A stretch of 64,000 bases of DNA from Rhodospirillales bacterium (GCA_020638395.1 JACKIP010000001.1:207453-271452); one strand, 5' to 3'. Counted from the stretch's first letter, positions 1 through 10,844 are shown. Made by a program: numbers and translations. The notes: generated by a model from the sequence alone, not told the origin.

Positions 1-117
1 TTCGTCAATTTCTATCGTCTGCCCCGAATATGGATTGGTTAACGTCACTGTATATTGTTGTAAAGTTCCCTGAAAGACGAGAATATCATTCCCGGATGTT
101 CCTATAATATCGACCAT
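1..117 (-). CDS. RTX-like calcium-binding protein, N-terminal fragment cut by window edge
   Basis: An open frame starts with ATG at 117 and runs out of the window (39 codons visible). Residues 6-12 read GTSGNDI, the start of an RTX nonapeptide-type motif (GGxGNDxL). A good ribosome site (AGGGGGATAT) lies just upstream on the minus strand. In RTX proteins such a motif at the very N-terminus is known from short secreted calcium-binding proteins. The next gene but one is a large RTX adhesin with its exporter, so a second substrate of the same exporter is possible (inference). Most of the protein lies outside the window, so its length and function are unknown. Confidence 0.55.
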   Translation of the reverse strand, partial: MVDIIGTSGNDILVFQGTLQQYTVTLTNPYSGQTIEIDE

Positions 118-442
118 TTATATCCCCCTATATCCCCTGTTTTACTTTTTTTAATCATTTTACCCGGCACGCATTCTTAAATTATATGTCAAATTTTATT
201 TACATTTGGTAAAAATTATTACAGAAAATAAAAATAAAAGGATTTTATTCTCAATATTATTTAAAAAATATAATTTTTATATAAAATCAAATGTTTCACA
301 AACATATATAATCCGTAATATTATATATGTTCTTGTGGATATGTTATTTAATTATGAAAAATTATGCTGTGACATATCGTTTTCCTGCCCCCTCGCGCTC
401 TGGCACAAATGACAACCTGGAAATCTGGTGGATCGGGATATT
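118..442. other. AT-rich intergenic gap
   Basis: This 325-bp stretch separates the RTX-like fragment from the 3' end of hisB, which are both on the minus strand. It is very AT-rich between about 180 and 360. It should hold the promoter of the leftward RTX-like gene. I see no convincing gene, no clear rho-independent terminator for hisB and no repeat of the families found elsewhere in the window. Confidence 0.5.
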
Positions 443-1027
443 TTATAAAAGCCCCTTCGTGCTTGGCAATTGCCCGGCGGCACGGGGATCAATGCTCACC
501 GCCATTTTCAACGCTTTGGCAAATGCTTTAAACAGGCTTTCGGCGATATGGTGCGTATTTTCCCCGTAAAGGTTTTCAATATGCAGGGTCAGTCCGCTGG
601 CACTGGCAACTGCCTGAAAGAATTCACGGAACAGCTCTGTTTCCATGTCCTCCCCAATTCGGTCCAGAGGAAATTTTGCTTTGAACACCAGAAACGGCCG
701 CCCGGAAAAATCCAGCGCGACACGCGATAACGTTTCATCCATGGGCAAATAGGCGTGTCCATAGCGCGTAAGACCGGCTTTATCCCCGACGGCCTGTTTG
801 AGCGCCTGCCCCAGTGCAATACCGGTATCTTCCACCGTGTGATGCGCATCGATATGCAAATCGCCTTTGACCTGAAGATCAAGATCTATCAGGCTGTGCT
901 TGCCGAGCTGCTCCAACATGTGGTCGAAAAACCCGATACCGGTCGAAATCCGGGTTTGCCCGGTGCCGTCCAGATTCAGGTGCAGGGAAATATCGGTCTC
1001 TTTGGTTGTGCGGGTGATGGTTGCCAT
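443..1027 (-). CDS. hisB: imidazoleglycerol-phosphate dehydratase
   Basis: Sixth step of histidine biosynthesis: dehydrates imidazole glycerol phosphate to imidazole acetol phosphate in the cytoplasm. The 194-residue protein has the two family signatures that bind the manganese ions: HHTVEDTG near residue 62 and the GENTHH segment near 157. Length matches monofunctional bacterial HisB. The start at 1027 ([10 protein letters not shown]) is chosen because family similarity begins there and GAGGA lies about 10 bases upstream; ATG at 1036 is possible. Other his genes (hisH, hisA, hisF) usually follow it in alphaproteobacteria, but here an AT-rich gap follows, so it stands alone within the window. 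Confidence 0.96.
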   Translation of the reverse strand: MATITRTTKETDISLHLNLDGTGQTRISTGIGFFDHMLEQLGKHSLIDLDLQVKGDLHIDAHHTVEDTGIALGQALKQAVGDKAGLTRYGHAYLPMDETLSRVALDFSGRPFLVFKAKFPLDRIGEDMETELFREFFQAVASASGLTLHIENLYGENTHHIAESLFKAFAKALKMAVSIDPRAAGQLPSTKGLL

Positions 1028-1171
1028 ACGGGTCATGTCCTCACTATAGCGTGATCCGTGCATTTCTGTCATACAGAAATCGCAATTCCTTGAAGATTTG
1101 TTGATTTTTGCCGCTCACTTACCTATAGATAGAAACACACGAATATTCTCTGGATGGGCAAAGCATCTTCG

Positions 1172-1186
1172 TTAAGATTTAATTAA
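1172..1186 (+). promoter_or_regulatory. CtrA-type box upstream of adhesin promoter
   Basis: TTAAGATTTAATTAA is a perfect TTAA-N7-TTAA followed by C, the full consensus for the alphaproteobacterial cell-cycle regulator CtrA. It ends nine bases before the -35 element of the adhesin promoter. The region is AT-rich, so chance occurrence is not negligible. Confidence 0.5.
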
Positions 1187-1194
1187 CATAATTA

Positions 1195-1223
1195 TTGACA
1201 AACCATTAAAATTCGACTAATAA
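1195..1223 (+). promoter_or_regulatory. promoter of the RTX adhesin gene
   Basis: A perfect -35 TTGACA (1195-1200), a 17-base spacer and -10 TAATAA (1218-1223) stand 67 bases upstream of the adhesin start. The element is flanked by two TTAA-N7-TTAA boxes, suggesting regulated transcription. Confidence 0.6.
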
Positions 1224-1243
1224 TATTTAACTTTATAAATTAT

Positions 1244-1258
1244 TTAACATAATATTAA
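1244..1258 (+). promoter_or_regulatory. second CtrA-type box, in the adhesin leader
   Basis: TTAACATAATATTAA followed by CC is a second perfect TTAA-N7-TTAA. It lies just downstream of the predicted transcription start of the adhesin gene, where binding would be expected to block transcription (inference from position). Confidence 0.45.
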
Positions 1259-1289
1259 CCTTTGTGTGCGGGTAAAATCAGGAGTTAAC

Positions 1290-4200
1290 ATGTCGCAAGA
1301 TACTACAAAAACTCAGAAAATTGTTGAAACAACCAAAAACATTCCGGAAAGCAGTGCCTTGGATTTGTCGACTTGCTCGACCGGGAAGGTGGCGGCAACG
1401 GCTGAAAGCATCGAAGATATTGCTCTTGAGAATAATGTTCTGGTCATCACCCTGAAAGACGGCTCGGAAATCAAAATCGAAAATTTCAAAGCGGTTATGG
1501 CCGCCGGCGGCATTACCGAGCTGACACTGGCGGATGGAACCGTGATTGATCTGGAAGCTCTGGGAACCGGGGAGAAAGCCGGAACAGGAACCGAAACGGC
1601 AGATGCAACCGGAGTCACGCCTCCCCAACCAAAACAGAACGTCGTCCCCGCTACCACTGCGGCTGAAGAAGAACTGGCACGGGTGATCGCCGAAGGCACC
1701 GGAGAAAAAGCAGTAGAAACACCGGCAGACACGACGCCGGCAGAGGCATCTGCACAGACACAACCACCGCAAGCCCAGCTGGCGGCACAAGCCGCCGCCG
1801 TTGAACCGGCCGCCGGAGACCAAAATCAAACCATGGCCATGGTTGCGGAAAAACTCGCCGCCGTTGAACCGGCCGCCGGGAATACCGCCACGGGCGGAGC
1901 CACAGGAAGAGCAGGCGGTTATGGATTTAACAGCTCCGCAGATACCATCCGTATCGCCGGACTGAACTCTATCGGCCCGATCAACCCGACCGCGCTGCAG
2001 TACGGCATCACGCATCCGCAACAGGATCTGGGACTGATTAACGAAACATCGGCTCTGGACTCTCCGTTACTGAGCGTCAATGGTGGCATAGGAAATGTCA
2101 TCGTCAAAGAAGATGGCAGCGTCTTTGTTCCGATCAGCGCAACCCTGCAAGGCCAAAATACAGCCGGGCAAATCCTGAGTGTCTTTTTGTCCGGTGTTGA
2201 GGCTTCTGTCGCGGCAAGTGCCGGATTTACCCCGACCGCGACTCCCGGAGAATATGTTCTCACTCTGGCAGCCGGCGAAAATTATAATGGCGGCCTGACC
2301 TTTACCCCACTGCCACAGTCAGATGTAGATCTGGGATCATTAACCGTGACCGCCACCGTCGATGATCCGGCAACCGGTCTGACCAGCTCGGTGACAGGCT
2401 CTGCAACCATCACAACCGACGCGGTTGCGGATGTTCCACTAATTGACGCGCTGAACGGTGCGACCTTCAAAGGACAGGACCTTGCAGTTAATGTCTCCGG
2501 ATCTCTGACAAGCGATCTGGACGGATCCGAAACAATTACAGGCTACCAGATTTCCGGCGTCCCGGCTGGATTCGGGTTTAACGGCGGAACATATGATCCG
2601 GTTCTGAATGTCTGGAACTTCACGCAGGCCGAGCTGGCGAATCTGGAAATCCACCCGCCCGCCGATTATGTGGGAACGCTGACCCTGCGGGCAACGGTTT
2701 TCAATGCCGAAACCACTCTGTCCGACACGGAGAGTGATTTTTCCGATAACACCAACAGCGCGTCCAAAGACTTCACATTGTCCTGGTCGGATGGTCCGGT
2801 AATTACCTACCAGTTCGAGGCGCAAGTCGATGCGGATACCGGTCTGGTCAGGGAAGATTCCAGCGTCCGTCTGCATCTGGACGTGCAAAACAGTGCGCAT
2901 GTCGGCCCGATTAGCGGGGATGAAGTTCTGAGCGTCACGATCAGCGGCCTGCAATCCGGATGGACGGTTACGTTAGACCCTTATATGACAGCCAGCTGGC
3001 AAAAAATCACGGACGGGGTGTTTAAAATCACACTGCCGGCGGGAGAAAATTACAGCGGATTCATTACTTTTCAACCGCCAGCCAATAGCGACCTCGATCA
3101 CCCGACTTTTACGATTCAGGCAGACGTCTATGATCCGATCCTGAATCTGACACAATCTGCCAGCGCGACGGCAGATATCGTGACCGATGCCGTGATTGAC
3201 CTGCCGCACTTACTGGCAGGAAATGTGAGCGGCACAGAAGGCACCACGATTTCCCTGAATATCTCTGCGGCGATTGGGGAAACCAGCAATATTTCTGAAA
3301 CCCTGACCAAAATCGAGATTTCCAACCTGCCGGCGGGGGCGACTCTCACTCAGTTCCAGTCCTATGACAACCTGACCGGTATCTGGACACTGTCTCCGGC
3401 AGATTTGGCGGGATTGCAGGTGATTTTGCCAATCGGGCGGACGGGATCAACGACAGTGAGCGTTTCAGTGACCTCAGTCGAAGATATCCAGTCCGGGACA
3501 GCGACCAACCGCGAGGTTGATCTGACCGATAACAGCGCGACCGTTTCAAAAGACTTTACCCTGACCATTCAGGATAACTCGATCCCGACAGTTGATCCGG
3601 CAGTTGTTCAAGCCAATGAGGCGCTGCTTTCTGCAGGAACAGTAACCGTCAATGGCCAGCTTAACATCAATTTTGGCAGTGACAATGTCGGCGCACAAGT
3701 ATTGCCCGGAGCATCTGTTCCTACAGGTCTGACCTCCGGAGGGGCCGCCGTGGTTGTGACCGTCGCGGGATCTGTGTACACCGCAAGGCTCGCAGATGGA
3801 ACCGAGGTTTTTACCCTGACTCTGAAAGGAGACGGATCCTTCGTTTATGAGCAATCCCGACCGCTGGATCATCAGGAAGGCGGCCCGACCGATAATGTTC
3901 TGCCTCTGCAATTCGGGGTGCGGGTCGTGGATGGAGACGGCTCTGTCGTGACCACAACCTTGACCGTGAACGTTCTGGATGATGCTCCGGTAGCGGTCGA
4001 TGACAAGATTTCAATTGACGAGAGTCTGGCGCAACAGGTCTCAGGAACCGTCATGACCAATGACGATCCAGGCGTTGACCTGCCGACTGCCATCACACGG
4101 GTGACCTTTGGCACGCACGTGGTAAATATTCCTACAAACGGCGCATTCGCAGAAATACAGGGCCTCTACGGGGTTCTGAAGATAAATATCCTAGGAGAAT

Positions 4201-7049
4201 ATACCTATACACTCACAGCGACCAACCCGCCAAGCGGCACCGAGGCTTTTGGATACGTTCTAAGTGACAAAGACGGCGATACCGCTTCTGCTATCCTGAC
4301 CGTCACCCTGACCGCGACAAATGATATACCGACCCTGACCGCGACCAGCGTGTCTCTAGATGAAACCAGCTTCCACAGCACGTCTGTTCTGCAAAGAAGC
4401 GGAACGATTTCTGCCTCCTTTGGCAATGACGGGCCGGGAACAGTCACAACGGATGGTCACGCCCCGACGGGACTGACCGCAAACGGCGCTCCCATCACGA
4501 TAACCTCGACCGCAACAGGCTATACCGGAGCTCTGGCAAATGGAACGGTGGTCTTTACCCTGACCCTGAACAGTACCGGCACGACGTATACCTACCGGCA
4601 ATTTGTGGCGATGGATCATCCCAACCCGTTAAACGCCAATGAGCCGATGACCCTGCAATTCGGTATTGCGGCAAAAGATGCGGATGGAGACACCTCTCAC
4701 AGCCTGATCTCCGTGACGGTTTACGACGACGCCCCGATCGCACGGGCGGATGTGAACACTCTGGATCTGAGCCAGACCATCGACAGCGGAAACGTCATAA
4801 CCGGCCTGAATGGAGGCGCAAACGCCAAAGACACGCTCAGCGCGGATGCCCCAACCCTTCTGACCAAAGTCAACGGGATTGATATTCCGGCTGATGGCTC
4901 GAACGTCCAGATCACCGGAATTTACGGAGTTCTGACGATCAATAATACCGGGGCCTATACCTACGAGATCAAGTCCTACAGCTCAATCACGACCGATTTT
5001 GCTTTGAACCCGGTCTCCGCAGACGTAGCGGGGCTGGAAAATTCTCTGACCAAAGGCGGGGTAAGCGTATCCATCCAGAATTCCGGTGAATATGATCTGA
5101 CCTGGATTGTCGGATCTGATGGAGCCGGACTGGGTATTGATAATCTGGCAACCGCAGATGATCTGTCCGTTTCACCAAATGGAGAGACCTTCCGGATTTC
5201 TTTCGAGGAGAATGTCTCCAAGGTCACCCTGACGGTCACGGAGTTACTAAAGAACGTGATAGACGGGATGTACGGACTTGATTACATTATTCATTTTGCC
5301 GATGGATCTATCCACAGCGGAGAACAACGCGTCACAGCAAATGACCTTGCCGCCGGCAATGGCAGCTTCAGCTTTGGGTTTGACTCCGCCGATTATGCCG
5401 GACAGGCAATTTCCTATATCGAGCTCAGCTCAACCAATAACGGGTTCTATCTGGGAACGTCCTTCCTGCTGAGCAATGTCACAGCCTCCTACGTTGAAGC
5501 GCTGACGATTGATGACCGGTTTACCTACACGTTGCAGGATGCGGATGATGATACCTCTGTGTCCACACTGACCTTTACCGGACGCCAGAATATTGAAAGC
5601 AACGTCCTGATTGTCGGGGAAAATATTGACGATACGACCGGGGAAACAACTCCCTGGGCCGTTGGAACCGGCGCCGGAGTCATTACCGGATTATCCGGAC
5701 ATGATGTTCTGGTAGGGGATATCGGCGGATCTCAACTTGAGAATTTAAACAAAGATTATAACTTCTTGTTTATTCTTGATATTTCAAACTCTATGAACGA
5801 GATTGGCGATACGAGCGGCGCAACGAAAATTGCCCTTCTCAAAGATGCGCTGGAAAATCTTTTGACGGATTTTGGAAATTACGAGAATGGCGCCATCCGG
5901 GTCCACTTTACTCCATTCAACACCACGGCCCTGACCGGTGCGACCTTTACAATTACCGATGCCGGACAGCTACAGGCCGCCATCGACTGGGTTAATAAAT
6001 TAAGCGCCGACGGGTTTACCAACTATGAATCTGCCTTACAGGCGGGGATCAACTGGCTGCAGGGAGGGGAACCGATCAGCGGAGCCACCACCACAACCTA
6101 TTTCCTGTCTGACGGCGAACCGAACCTGTTTGTGAATACCTCCGGAAATGTGGAAAAAGGCGCAACGACAGGAGTTATTATCAACGAACTGACAGGGATC
6201 AGTGACGGCTCTGATGAAGTCTCCATCTTAAATGGTCTGAGCGATAACGTGATCTCGATCGGTATTGATGTGACGGGCGATCTGCCGGTGATGAACCTGA
6301 TCGATCAGGACGGCACGCTGATTATTACACAACCCGAAGACCTAAGCCTTGTCCTCAGCGGTACCAATCCTCTGATCCAGTTAGCTTCGGTCGGGAATGA
6401 CGTCATATCCGGCGGTTTTGGGGATGACCTGATTTACGGCGATAGTGTCAATACGGATGCTCTTGCCGATGCGCAGGGACTGACAGACCTGATCGAAGGC
6501 GCGGGCTGGAGCGTTTTTGAAGCGCTGGAAGCCGGAAAAGGCACGACCACCACCTGGAGCCGCGCCGATACACTGGCATATATCCGCACCCATACTCTGG
6601 AACTGGCAGAAGAGTCCGTTGATACAGAAGGACATGCCCGGACCGGAGGCAATGATACTCTGACAGGCGGGGCCGGAAACGACATCCTGTTTGGTCAGGA
6701 AGGCAATGACATCCTGAATGGTGGTAGCGGAAATGATCTGCTTTATGGCGGCAGTGGAGCCGACCGCTTCCTGTTTACCTCCGACGCCGGACATGCTAAC
6801 GTCATTGGCGATTTCGATGCGGCCGAAGGCGATGTTCTGGATCTGGGCGGTTTGCTCGAAGGGTTTGACCCGGTTACGGATGCGATTGCCGATTTTGTTA
6901 CCCTGACAGAAACAGGCGGCAATACGGTCGTGTCCGTGGATACAAACGGAACAGATCTGGGAGCCAGCTTCACCGCCGTTGTGACCCTGGAGCACGTAAC
7001 CGGTCTGGACGTCACAACCCTTTATGCGCAGGGAACCCTCATCGCATAA
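1290..7049 (+). CDS. giant RTX adhesin with VWA domain, type I secretion substrate
   Basis: About 1,919 residues, predicted to be exported by the adjacent type I system and to act in surface attachment or biofilm. Start at 1290 has AGGAG five bases upstream; the frame also opens earlier at GTG 1266. Order: an Ala/Pro/Glu-rich N-terminus (1-220) with two PAAG motifs at residues 173-176 and 194-197; two A-B pairs of beta-sandwich-like repeats (roughly 272-770, with VKEDGSV and VREDSSV marking the two A units); two copies of a DUF5801-like module (about 775-905 and 1020-1150) alternating with VCBS-like DDAPVA linkers; a von Willebrand A domain (about 1490-1690) with MIDAS DISNS at 1497-1501; RTX repeats ([16 protein letters not shown] and others, about 1702-1830); and a C-terminal T1SS target domain (GADRFLF...). 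The architecture resembles LapA-class adhesins. No LapG-type protease gene is in the window. Confidence 0.9.
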   Translation: MSQDTTKTQKIVETTKNIPESSALDLSTCSTGKVAATAESIEDIALENNVLVITLKDGSEIKIENFKAVMAAGGITELTLADGTVIDLEALGTGEKAGTGTETADATGVTPPQPKQNVVPATTAAEEELARVIAEGTGEKAVETPADTTPAEASAQTQPPQAQLAAQAAAVEPAAGDQNQTMAMVAEKLAAVEPAAGNTATGGATGRAGGYGFNSSADTIRIAGLNSIGPINPTALQYGITHPQQDLGLINETSALDSPLLSVNGGIGNVIVKEDGSVFVPISATLQGQNTAGQILSVFLSGVEASVAASAGFTPTATPGEYVLTLAAGENYNGGLTFTPLPQSDVDLGSLTVTATVDDPATGLTSSVTGSATITTDAVADVPLIDALNGATFKGQDLAVNVSGSLTSDLDGSETITGYQISGVPAGFGFNGGTYDPVLNVWNFTQAELANLEIHPPADYVGTLTLRATVFNAETTLSDTESDFSDNTNSASKDFTLSWSDGPVITYQFEAQVDADTGLVREDSSVRLHLDVQNSAHVGPISGDEVLSVTISGLQSGWTVTLDPYMTASWQKITDGVFKITLPAGENYSGFITFQPPANSDLDHPTFTIQADVYDPILNLTQSASATADIVTDAVIDLPHLLAGNVSGTEGTTISLNISAAIGETSNISETLTKIEISNLPAGATLTQFQSYDNLTGIWTLSPADLAGLQVILPIGRTGSTTVSVSVTSVEDIQSGTATNREVDLTDNSATVSKDFTLTIQDNSIPTVDPAVVQANEALLSAGTVTVNGQLNINFGSDNVGAQVLPGASVPTGLTSGGAAVVVTVAGSVYTARLADGTEVFTLTLKGDGSFVYEQSRPLDHQEGGPTDNVLPLQFGVRVVDGDGSVVTTTLTVNVLDDAPVAVDDKISIDESLAQQVSGTVMTNDDPGVDLPTAITRVTFGTHVVNIPTNGAFAEIQGLYGVLKINILGEYTYTLTATNPPSGTEAFGYVLSDKDGDTASAILTVTLTATNDIPTLTATSVSLDETSFHSTSVLQRSGTISASFGNDGPGTVTTDGHAPTGLTANGAPITITSTATGYTGALANGTVVFTLTLNSTGTTYTYRQFVAMDHPNPLNANEPMTLQFGIAAKDADGDTSHSLISVTVYDDAPIARADVNTLDLSQTIDSGNVITGLNGGANAKDTLSADAPTLLTKVNGIDIPADGSNVQITGIYGVLTINNTGAYTYEIKSYSSITTDFALNPVSADVAGLENSLTKGGVSVSIQNSGEYDLTWIVGSDGAGLGIDNLATADDLSVSPNGETFRISFEENVSKVTLTVTELLKNVIDGMYGLDYIIHFADGSIHSGEQRVTANDLAAGNGSFSFGFDSADYAGQAISYIELSSTNNGFYLGTSFLLSNVTASYVEALTIDDRFTYTLQDADDDTSVSTLTFTGRQNIESNVLIVGENIDDTTGETTPWAVGTGAGVITGLSGHDVLVGDIGGSQLENLNKDYNFLFILDISNSMNEIGDTSGATKIALLKDALENLLTDFGNYENGAIRVHFTPFNTTALTGATFTITDAGQLQAAIDWVNKLSADGFTNYESALQAGINWLQGGEPISGATTTTYFLSDGEPNLFVNTSGNVEKGATTGVIINELTGISDGSDEVSILNGLSDNVISIGIDVTGDLPVMNLIDQDGTLIITQPEDLSLVLSGTNPLIQLASVGNDVISGGFGDDLIYGDSVNTDALADAQGLTDLIEGAGWSVFEALEAGKGTTTTWSRADTLAYIRTHTLELAEESVDTEGHARTGGNDTLTGGAGNDILFGQEGNDILNGGSGNDLLYGGSGADRFLFTSDAGHANVIGDFDAAEGDVLDLGGLLEGFDPVTDAIADFVTLTETGGNTVVSVDTNGTDLGASFTAVVTLEHVTGLDVTTLYAQGTLIA
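1794..1879 (+). repeat. direct repeat encoding AAVEPAAG twice
   Basis: A 23-bp sequence (gccgccgttgaaccggccgc plus cgg) occurs at 1794-1816 and again at 1857-1879, in frame 63 bp apart, in the N-terminal coding part of the adhesin. Each copy encodes a PAAG motif, similar to the di-alanine sites cut by LapG-type periplasmic proteases in LapA-class adhesins. Confidence 0.7.
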
Positions 7050-7105
7050 ACAAAGGCAATATAATTTGAATAATTAAATGAATGATTACAAAAAACGGAG
7101 AACGG

Positions 7106-8458
7106 ATGATGACTGCACTGAAACAAAAAGCCCTTCTGGGAACGGCGCTGATAGCTCTGGCTTTTGCGACGCCTGCGTCTGCTCAGGAAAACCCGACCCT
7201 GCAAACCCTCCGCGATGCGGTGGCAGTCGGGGTTATGACCAACCCGGAATATAACGTGGTTGCCAGCTCCCGCCGGGCGACCGACGAAGAATTGAATCAG
7301 GCAGAAGCTCTCTACCTGCCATCTGTCGATCTGAATGCCGATACTGGCTATGAATATACCGACGATCCCGGCACCCGCGCAGGAACCGGCGATAAGGATG
7401 AAAGCCTGTACCGGTACGAAACTGGATTGACCGTGACCCAATTGTTATTCGACGGGTTTGAAACAAAATATGAAAATAAGCGCCAGGAAAACAGAGTTTT
7501 ATCCGCGGCGCACCGCGTCCGGGAAACGACTGAATTTGTCGGTCTGGATATTGTCGACTCCTATCTGGAAGTCCTGAGACAACGCCAGCTCGTACAGATT
7601 GCCCGCGATAACATCGCCGCGCACTATGACATTCTGCGCCAGATCGAAGACGGTGTCACCGCCGGGCGTTCCACACAAGCTGATGTCGAACAGGCCAATG
7701 CGCGTCTGGCCCGGGCGCAAGCCACAGAATCTGACGCCCGCGAAGCTCTGCGGGGCGCGGAAGCCAAATATCGTCATAATGTCGGGGATCTGCCAAAAGA
7801 CCTGATGGTGCCACGTGTTCCGGTTGAGAAACTGGCGCAAACGGTTGATCTGGAAGTTGACGAAGCTCTGGTGAAAAGCCCGACGCTGGATGTGATGGAA
7901 GCCGATATCCGTGTTGCCGATGCGGAATTCAATGGCACACAATCCACACTTTATCCACAGGTTGACCTTCAGCTCAATGCCCGTCAGGGGCATAATCTGG
8001 GCGGCGTTGACGGGCGCGACCGCTCTGCGACCAGTCTGCTGGTCATGAACTGGAACCTGTATCGCGGCGGTGCCGACATGGCGCGGGCCCGCGAATTCAT
8101 TCACCGGGTCCAGCAACAAAAAGAAGAGCGTGCAAATGCCGCCCGCAAAATCGAAGAGGATGTGCGCCGGACCTGGGCTTCAAAAACAGCCGCCGCAGAG
8201 CGGGCCTCCGCCTTCCAGCGTCAGGTTGCCGCCAATACCGAGGTTGTCAGTGCCTATATGGATCAGTTTGATCTGAACCGCCGGACTCTGCTCGATGTGC
8301 TGGATGCACAGAACGAACTGTTCGTTTCCCGGACCAATGCCATCAATGCGCATTTCGTTGAAATGACCGCCGTTTACCGGTTGCTGGCGATCAAGGGAGA
8401 CTTGCTGCCGACGCTGGGCGTGGAATATCCACGGGAAAGTATTGCCTCTCTCAAATAA
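7106..8458 (+). CDS. TolC-family outer membrane channel of the type I secretion system
   Basis: A 450-residue outer-membrane efflux protein that would form the exit pore for the adhesin. Residues 1-28 form a signal peptide ending in ATPASA-Q. The rest has the alternating long helices and strands of TolC-like proteins, with the repeated YLPSVDLNADTGY and LYPQVDLQLNARQ segments marking the two structural halves. The start at 7106 (ATGATG) is preceded by GGAG five bases away; the frame also opens at 7082. It lies 56 bp after the adhesin gene, so the two are probably co-transcribed, and a hairpin terminator follows it. Confidence 0.9.
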   Translation: MMTALKQKALLGTALIALAFATPASAQENPTLQTLRDAVAVGVMTNPEYNVVASSRRATDEELNQAEALYLPSVDLNADTGYEYTDDPGTRAGTGDKDESLYRYETGLTVTQLLFDGFETKYENKRQENRVLSAAHRVRETTEFVGLDIVDSYLEVLRQRQLVQIARDNIAAHYDILRQIEDGVTAGRSTQADVEQANARLARAQATESDAREALRGAEAKYRHNVGDLPKDLMVPRVPVEKLAQTVDLEVDEALVKSPTLDVMEADIRVADAEFNGTQSTLYPQVDLQLNARQGHNLGGVDGRDRSATSLLVMNWNLYRGGADMARAREFIHRVQQQKEERANAARKIEEDVRRTWASKTAAAERASAFQRQVAANTEVVSAYMDQFDLNRRTLLDVLDAQNELFVSRTNAINAHFVEMTAVYRLLAIKGDLLPTLGVEYPRESIASLK

Positions 8459-8495
8459 GTTTGATTGAACAAAATCAATTTTTTAGCGACTTTTT

Positions 8496-8536
8496 AAGAA
8501 CCGAATGTTAAAAATAAACTTCGGTTCTTTTTCTTT
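8496..8536 (+). terminator. rho-independent terminator after the TolC-like gene
   Basis: A perfect 10-bp stem, AAGAACCGAA at 8496-8505 and TTCGGTTCTT at 8520-8529, with a 14-base loop runs into a T-rich tail (TTTTTCTTTT). It sits between the TolC-like gene and the ABC transporter gene, so it may lower transcription of the inner-membrane components relative to adhesin and pore. Confidence 0.8.
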
Positions 8537-8559
8537 TGACCTTCATAAAGGCTTTTTCC

Positions 8560-10839
8560 GTGGAACAAAACAGCTCTGACCCGTCAGTAAATTCTCCCGA
8601 TTCTTCTCAGAAAGCGGCACAGAAACCTTCGGCAACCCACCCCGATAAATGGCCGCTGGAGGCAGACCGTCTGGCCATCCATCAACCGCTGGTGGCCTGT
8701 CTGCAACTGATTGCCGGGCATTACGGGCGACGTACGAGCATTAACGCCCTGACGGCCGGACTTCCCTTGCCCCGCACCGGGATCACGCCGACCCTGTTCG
8801 AGCGGGCGGCCGGACGCGCCGATCTTGCCGCCAGCCTGATGGAGCGCTCTCTGGAGTCTCTGGCAATCGCCCCGAATTTACCTTGCATTCTGGTCCTGAA
8901 GGACGGGCAGGCCTGCATTTTGTGGGAGGTGATCGAAAAACCTGCCGCCAGAAACACAAAACCGGGCATCCTGTTTAGACTCCAGCTTCCGGAGACCGCG
9001 ACCGAACGGCAGGACCTGTCTCTGGATAAACTCCGCTCCCTATATGACGGGTATGCCTATTTCATCCGCCCGGTGGCGCGCATAGATGAACGCGCGGGTC
9101 CGGCCGAAATTGATACGACCAAAGACTGGTTCAAGGGGACCTTGCTTGCCCATAAGTCGCTTTATATGGAAGTCATTCTCGCGGCGCTGCTGATTAACCT
9201 GTTCGCACTGGTCAGTCCGCTCTTTGTGATGAATGTGTATGACCGCGTTCTTCCCCACAAGGCCATAGATACGCTCTGGGTGCTGGCTGTCGGAATATTC
9301 ACGGTTTATCTGTTTGATTTTGTTCTTAAAAACCTGCGAGCGCAATTTCTGGATCATGCCGGACGATCTGCAGATGTAAAAATTTCTGCGGCATTGTTTG
9401 AACAGGTGATGGGCATGACCATGGCGGCACGCCCCGCATCCGCCGGAGTGATGGCCAGCCATATGAAAGAATTCGAGACTCTGCGCGACTTCTTTACCTC
9501 CGGAACCATGGCGGCGCTGGTTGATCTGCCTTTTACCATTATTTTTGTCCTGCTGATCTATATCATCGGCGGCCCTATGGCGCTGGTCTCCCTTCTGGCC
9601 ATTCCTGTGGTAATTGGCATTGGTCTGTTGTTACAGGGGCCTATGCAGAAAGTTATCCGACAGAGCATGAACGAATCTGCTCTGAAGAATGCGCTTTTGT
9701 TTGAAACCATCACCGGACTGGAAACGATTAAATCACAGGCGGCGGAAAGTCATGCCCAGCGCCGCTGGGAAGAATTGACGGATAAATCCTCCCGCACCGC
9801 GATCAAATCACGGAAACTAGCGGCCTACGCGACAAACGGAGCTATTTTCATCCAGCAACTCGCCGGAGTCATTGTCGTGATTGTAGGGGTGTATCTGGTC
9901 TCGATGGATAACAGTCCCTACACAATGGGATCTCTCATTGCCTGCGTTATTCTGACCGGTCGTGCCTTAGCACCGCTGGCACAGGTTGCCGGATTGATGA
10001 CCCGCCTCAACCAGTCCCGCGAAGCGTTAAAACATCTGGATGCCATGATGAAAAAACCGGTGGAGCGCCCGGCAGGCAAGCACTTTATTTCCATCGCCCA
10101 TGTCAAAGGACAGATTGATTTCAAGGATGTCATTTTCAAATATCCGGGCCAGACGCGCCCGGCCCTGAATGGCGTTTCTTTTTCGATTGATCCCGGCGAG
10201 CATATCGGCGTGATTGGCGCGGTCGGCTCTGGCAAAACAACCGTCGAACGCCTGCTGCATAACCTGTTCCAGCCGGATAGTGGCACTGTTCAGCTCGACG
10301 GCACAGATGTCCGCCAGATTGATCCGGGCGATCTGCGCCGGAATATCGGGGTTGTCCAGCAATCGCCCCAGCTTTTTTACGGATCAATCCGCGAAAATAT
10401 CACGATGGGGCATGAGATGGCCACCGAGAATGCCGTTCTGCGCGCTGCTGAAATGGCCGGTGTGATGGAATTTATCAGGGACTCGGAAACCGGACTTGAT
10501 ACCCCGGTCGGAGAGCGCGGAGAAGCCTTATCCGGAGGGCAGCGGCAAGCCGTCGCCGTCGCCCGCGCCCTGCTCTACGATCCGTCCGTGCTGATTCTGG
10601 ATGAGCCGACGGCGTCCATGGACCCGGCCTCTGAAAACCGTCTGCGGCAAAGACTGGAGCAAATTACCGAAGGCCGGACCATCCTGCTCATTACGCATAA
10701 GGGCGCAATGCTGACACTCGTCGACAAACTGATTTTGATGGATAAAGGCAAAATGATCGCATATGGCCCGAAAGATGAGATTATCCGCCGTCTACAGGCC
10801 CGTGAATTTGGAACGGACGCGGAGAATACAAAGGTTTAG
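8560..10839 (+). CDS. type I secretion ABC transporter, LapB/LssB-like
   Basis: A 759-residue inner-membrane exporter that would drive ATP-dependent secretion of the RTX adhesin. The N-terminal 130 residues look like a degenerate C39 peptidase domain (HQPLVACLQLIAGHYGR) of the kind used for substrate docking, as in LapB. Six membrane helices follow (about 195-490), then the nucleotide-binding domain: Walker A GAVGSGKTT (553-561), signature LSGGQRQ (657-663), Walker B LILDEP (678-683) and the switch histidine in LLITHK. The start GTG at 8560 is chosen because AAAGG lies eight bases upstream and it clears the terminator; the frame opens earlier at TTG 8536, inside the terminator. Confidence 0.92.
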   Translation: MEQNSSDPSVNSPDSSQKAAQKPSATHPDKWPLEADRLAIHQPLVACLQLIAGHYGRRTSINALTAGLPLPRTGITPTLFERAAGRADLAASLMERSLESLAIAPNLPCILVLKDGQACILWEVIEKPAARNTKPGILFRLQLPETATERQDLSLDKLRSLYDGYAYFIRPVARIDERAGPAEIDTTKDWFKGTLLAHKSLYMEVILAALLINLFALVSPLFVMNVYDRVLPHKAIDTLWVLAVGIFTVYLFDFVLKNLRAQFLDHAGRSADVKISAALFEQVMGMTMAARPASAGVMASHMKEFETLRDFFTSGTMAALVDLPFTIIFVLLIYIIGGPMALVSLLAIPVVIGIGLLLQGPMQKVIRQSMNESALKNALLFETITGLETIKSQAAESHAQRRWEELTDKSSRTAIKSRKLAAYATNGAIFIQQLAGVIVVIVGVYLVSMDNSPYTMGSLIACVILTGRALAPLAQVAGLMTRLNQSREALKHLDAMMKKPVERPAGKHFISIAHVKGQIDFKDVIFKYPGQTRPALNGVSFSIDPGEHIGVIGAVGSGKTTVERLLHNLFQPDSGTVQLDGTDVRQIDPGDLRRNIGVVQQSPQLFYGSIRENITMGHEMATENAVLRAAEMAGVMEFIRDSETGLDTPVGERGEALSGGQRQAVAVARALLYDPSVLILDEPTASMDPASENRLRQRLEQITEGRTILLITHKGAMLTLVDKLILMDKGKMIAYGPKDEIIRRLQAREFGTDAENTKV

Positions 10840-10844
10840 ACAAA

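Noticed and set aside
206..412. Short AT-rich frame in the first intergenic gap
   Set aside because: No ribosome site and Asn/Ile/Lys-rich translation typical of AT-rich non-coding DNA.
1278..2021. Long minus-strand frame opposite the adhesin gene (247 codons)
   Set aside because: Antisense shadow of a GC-rich third-position reading; Cys/Arg-rich translation with no domain.
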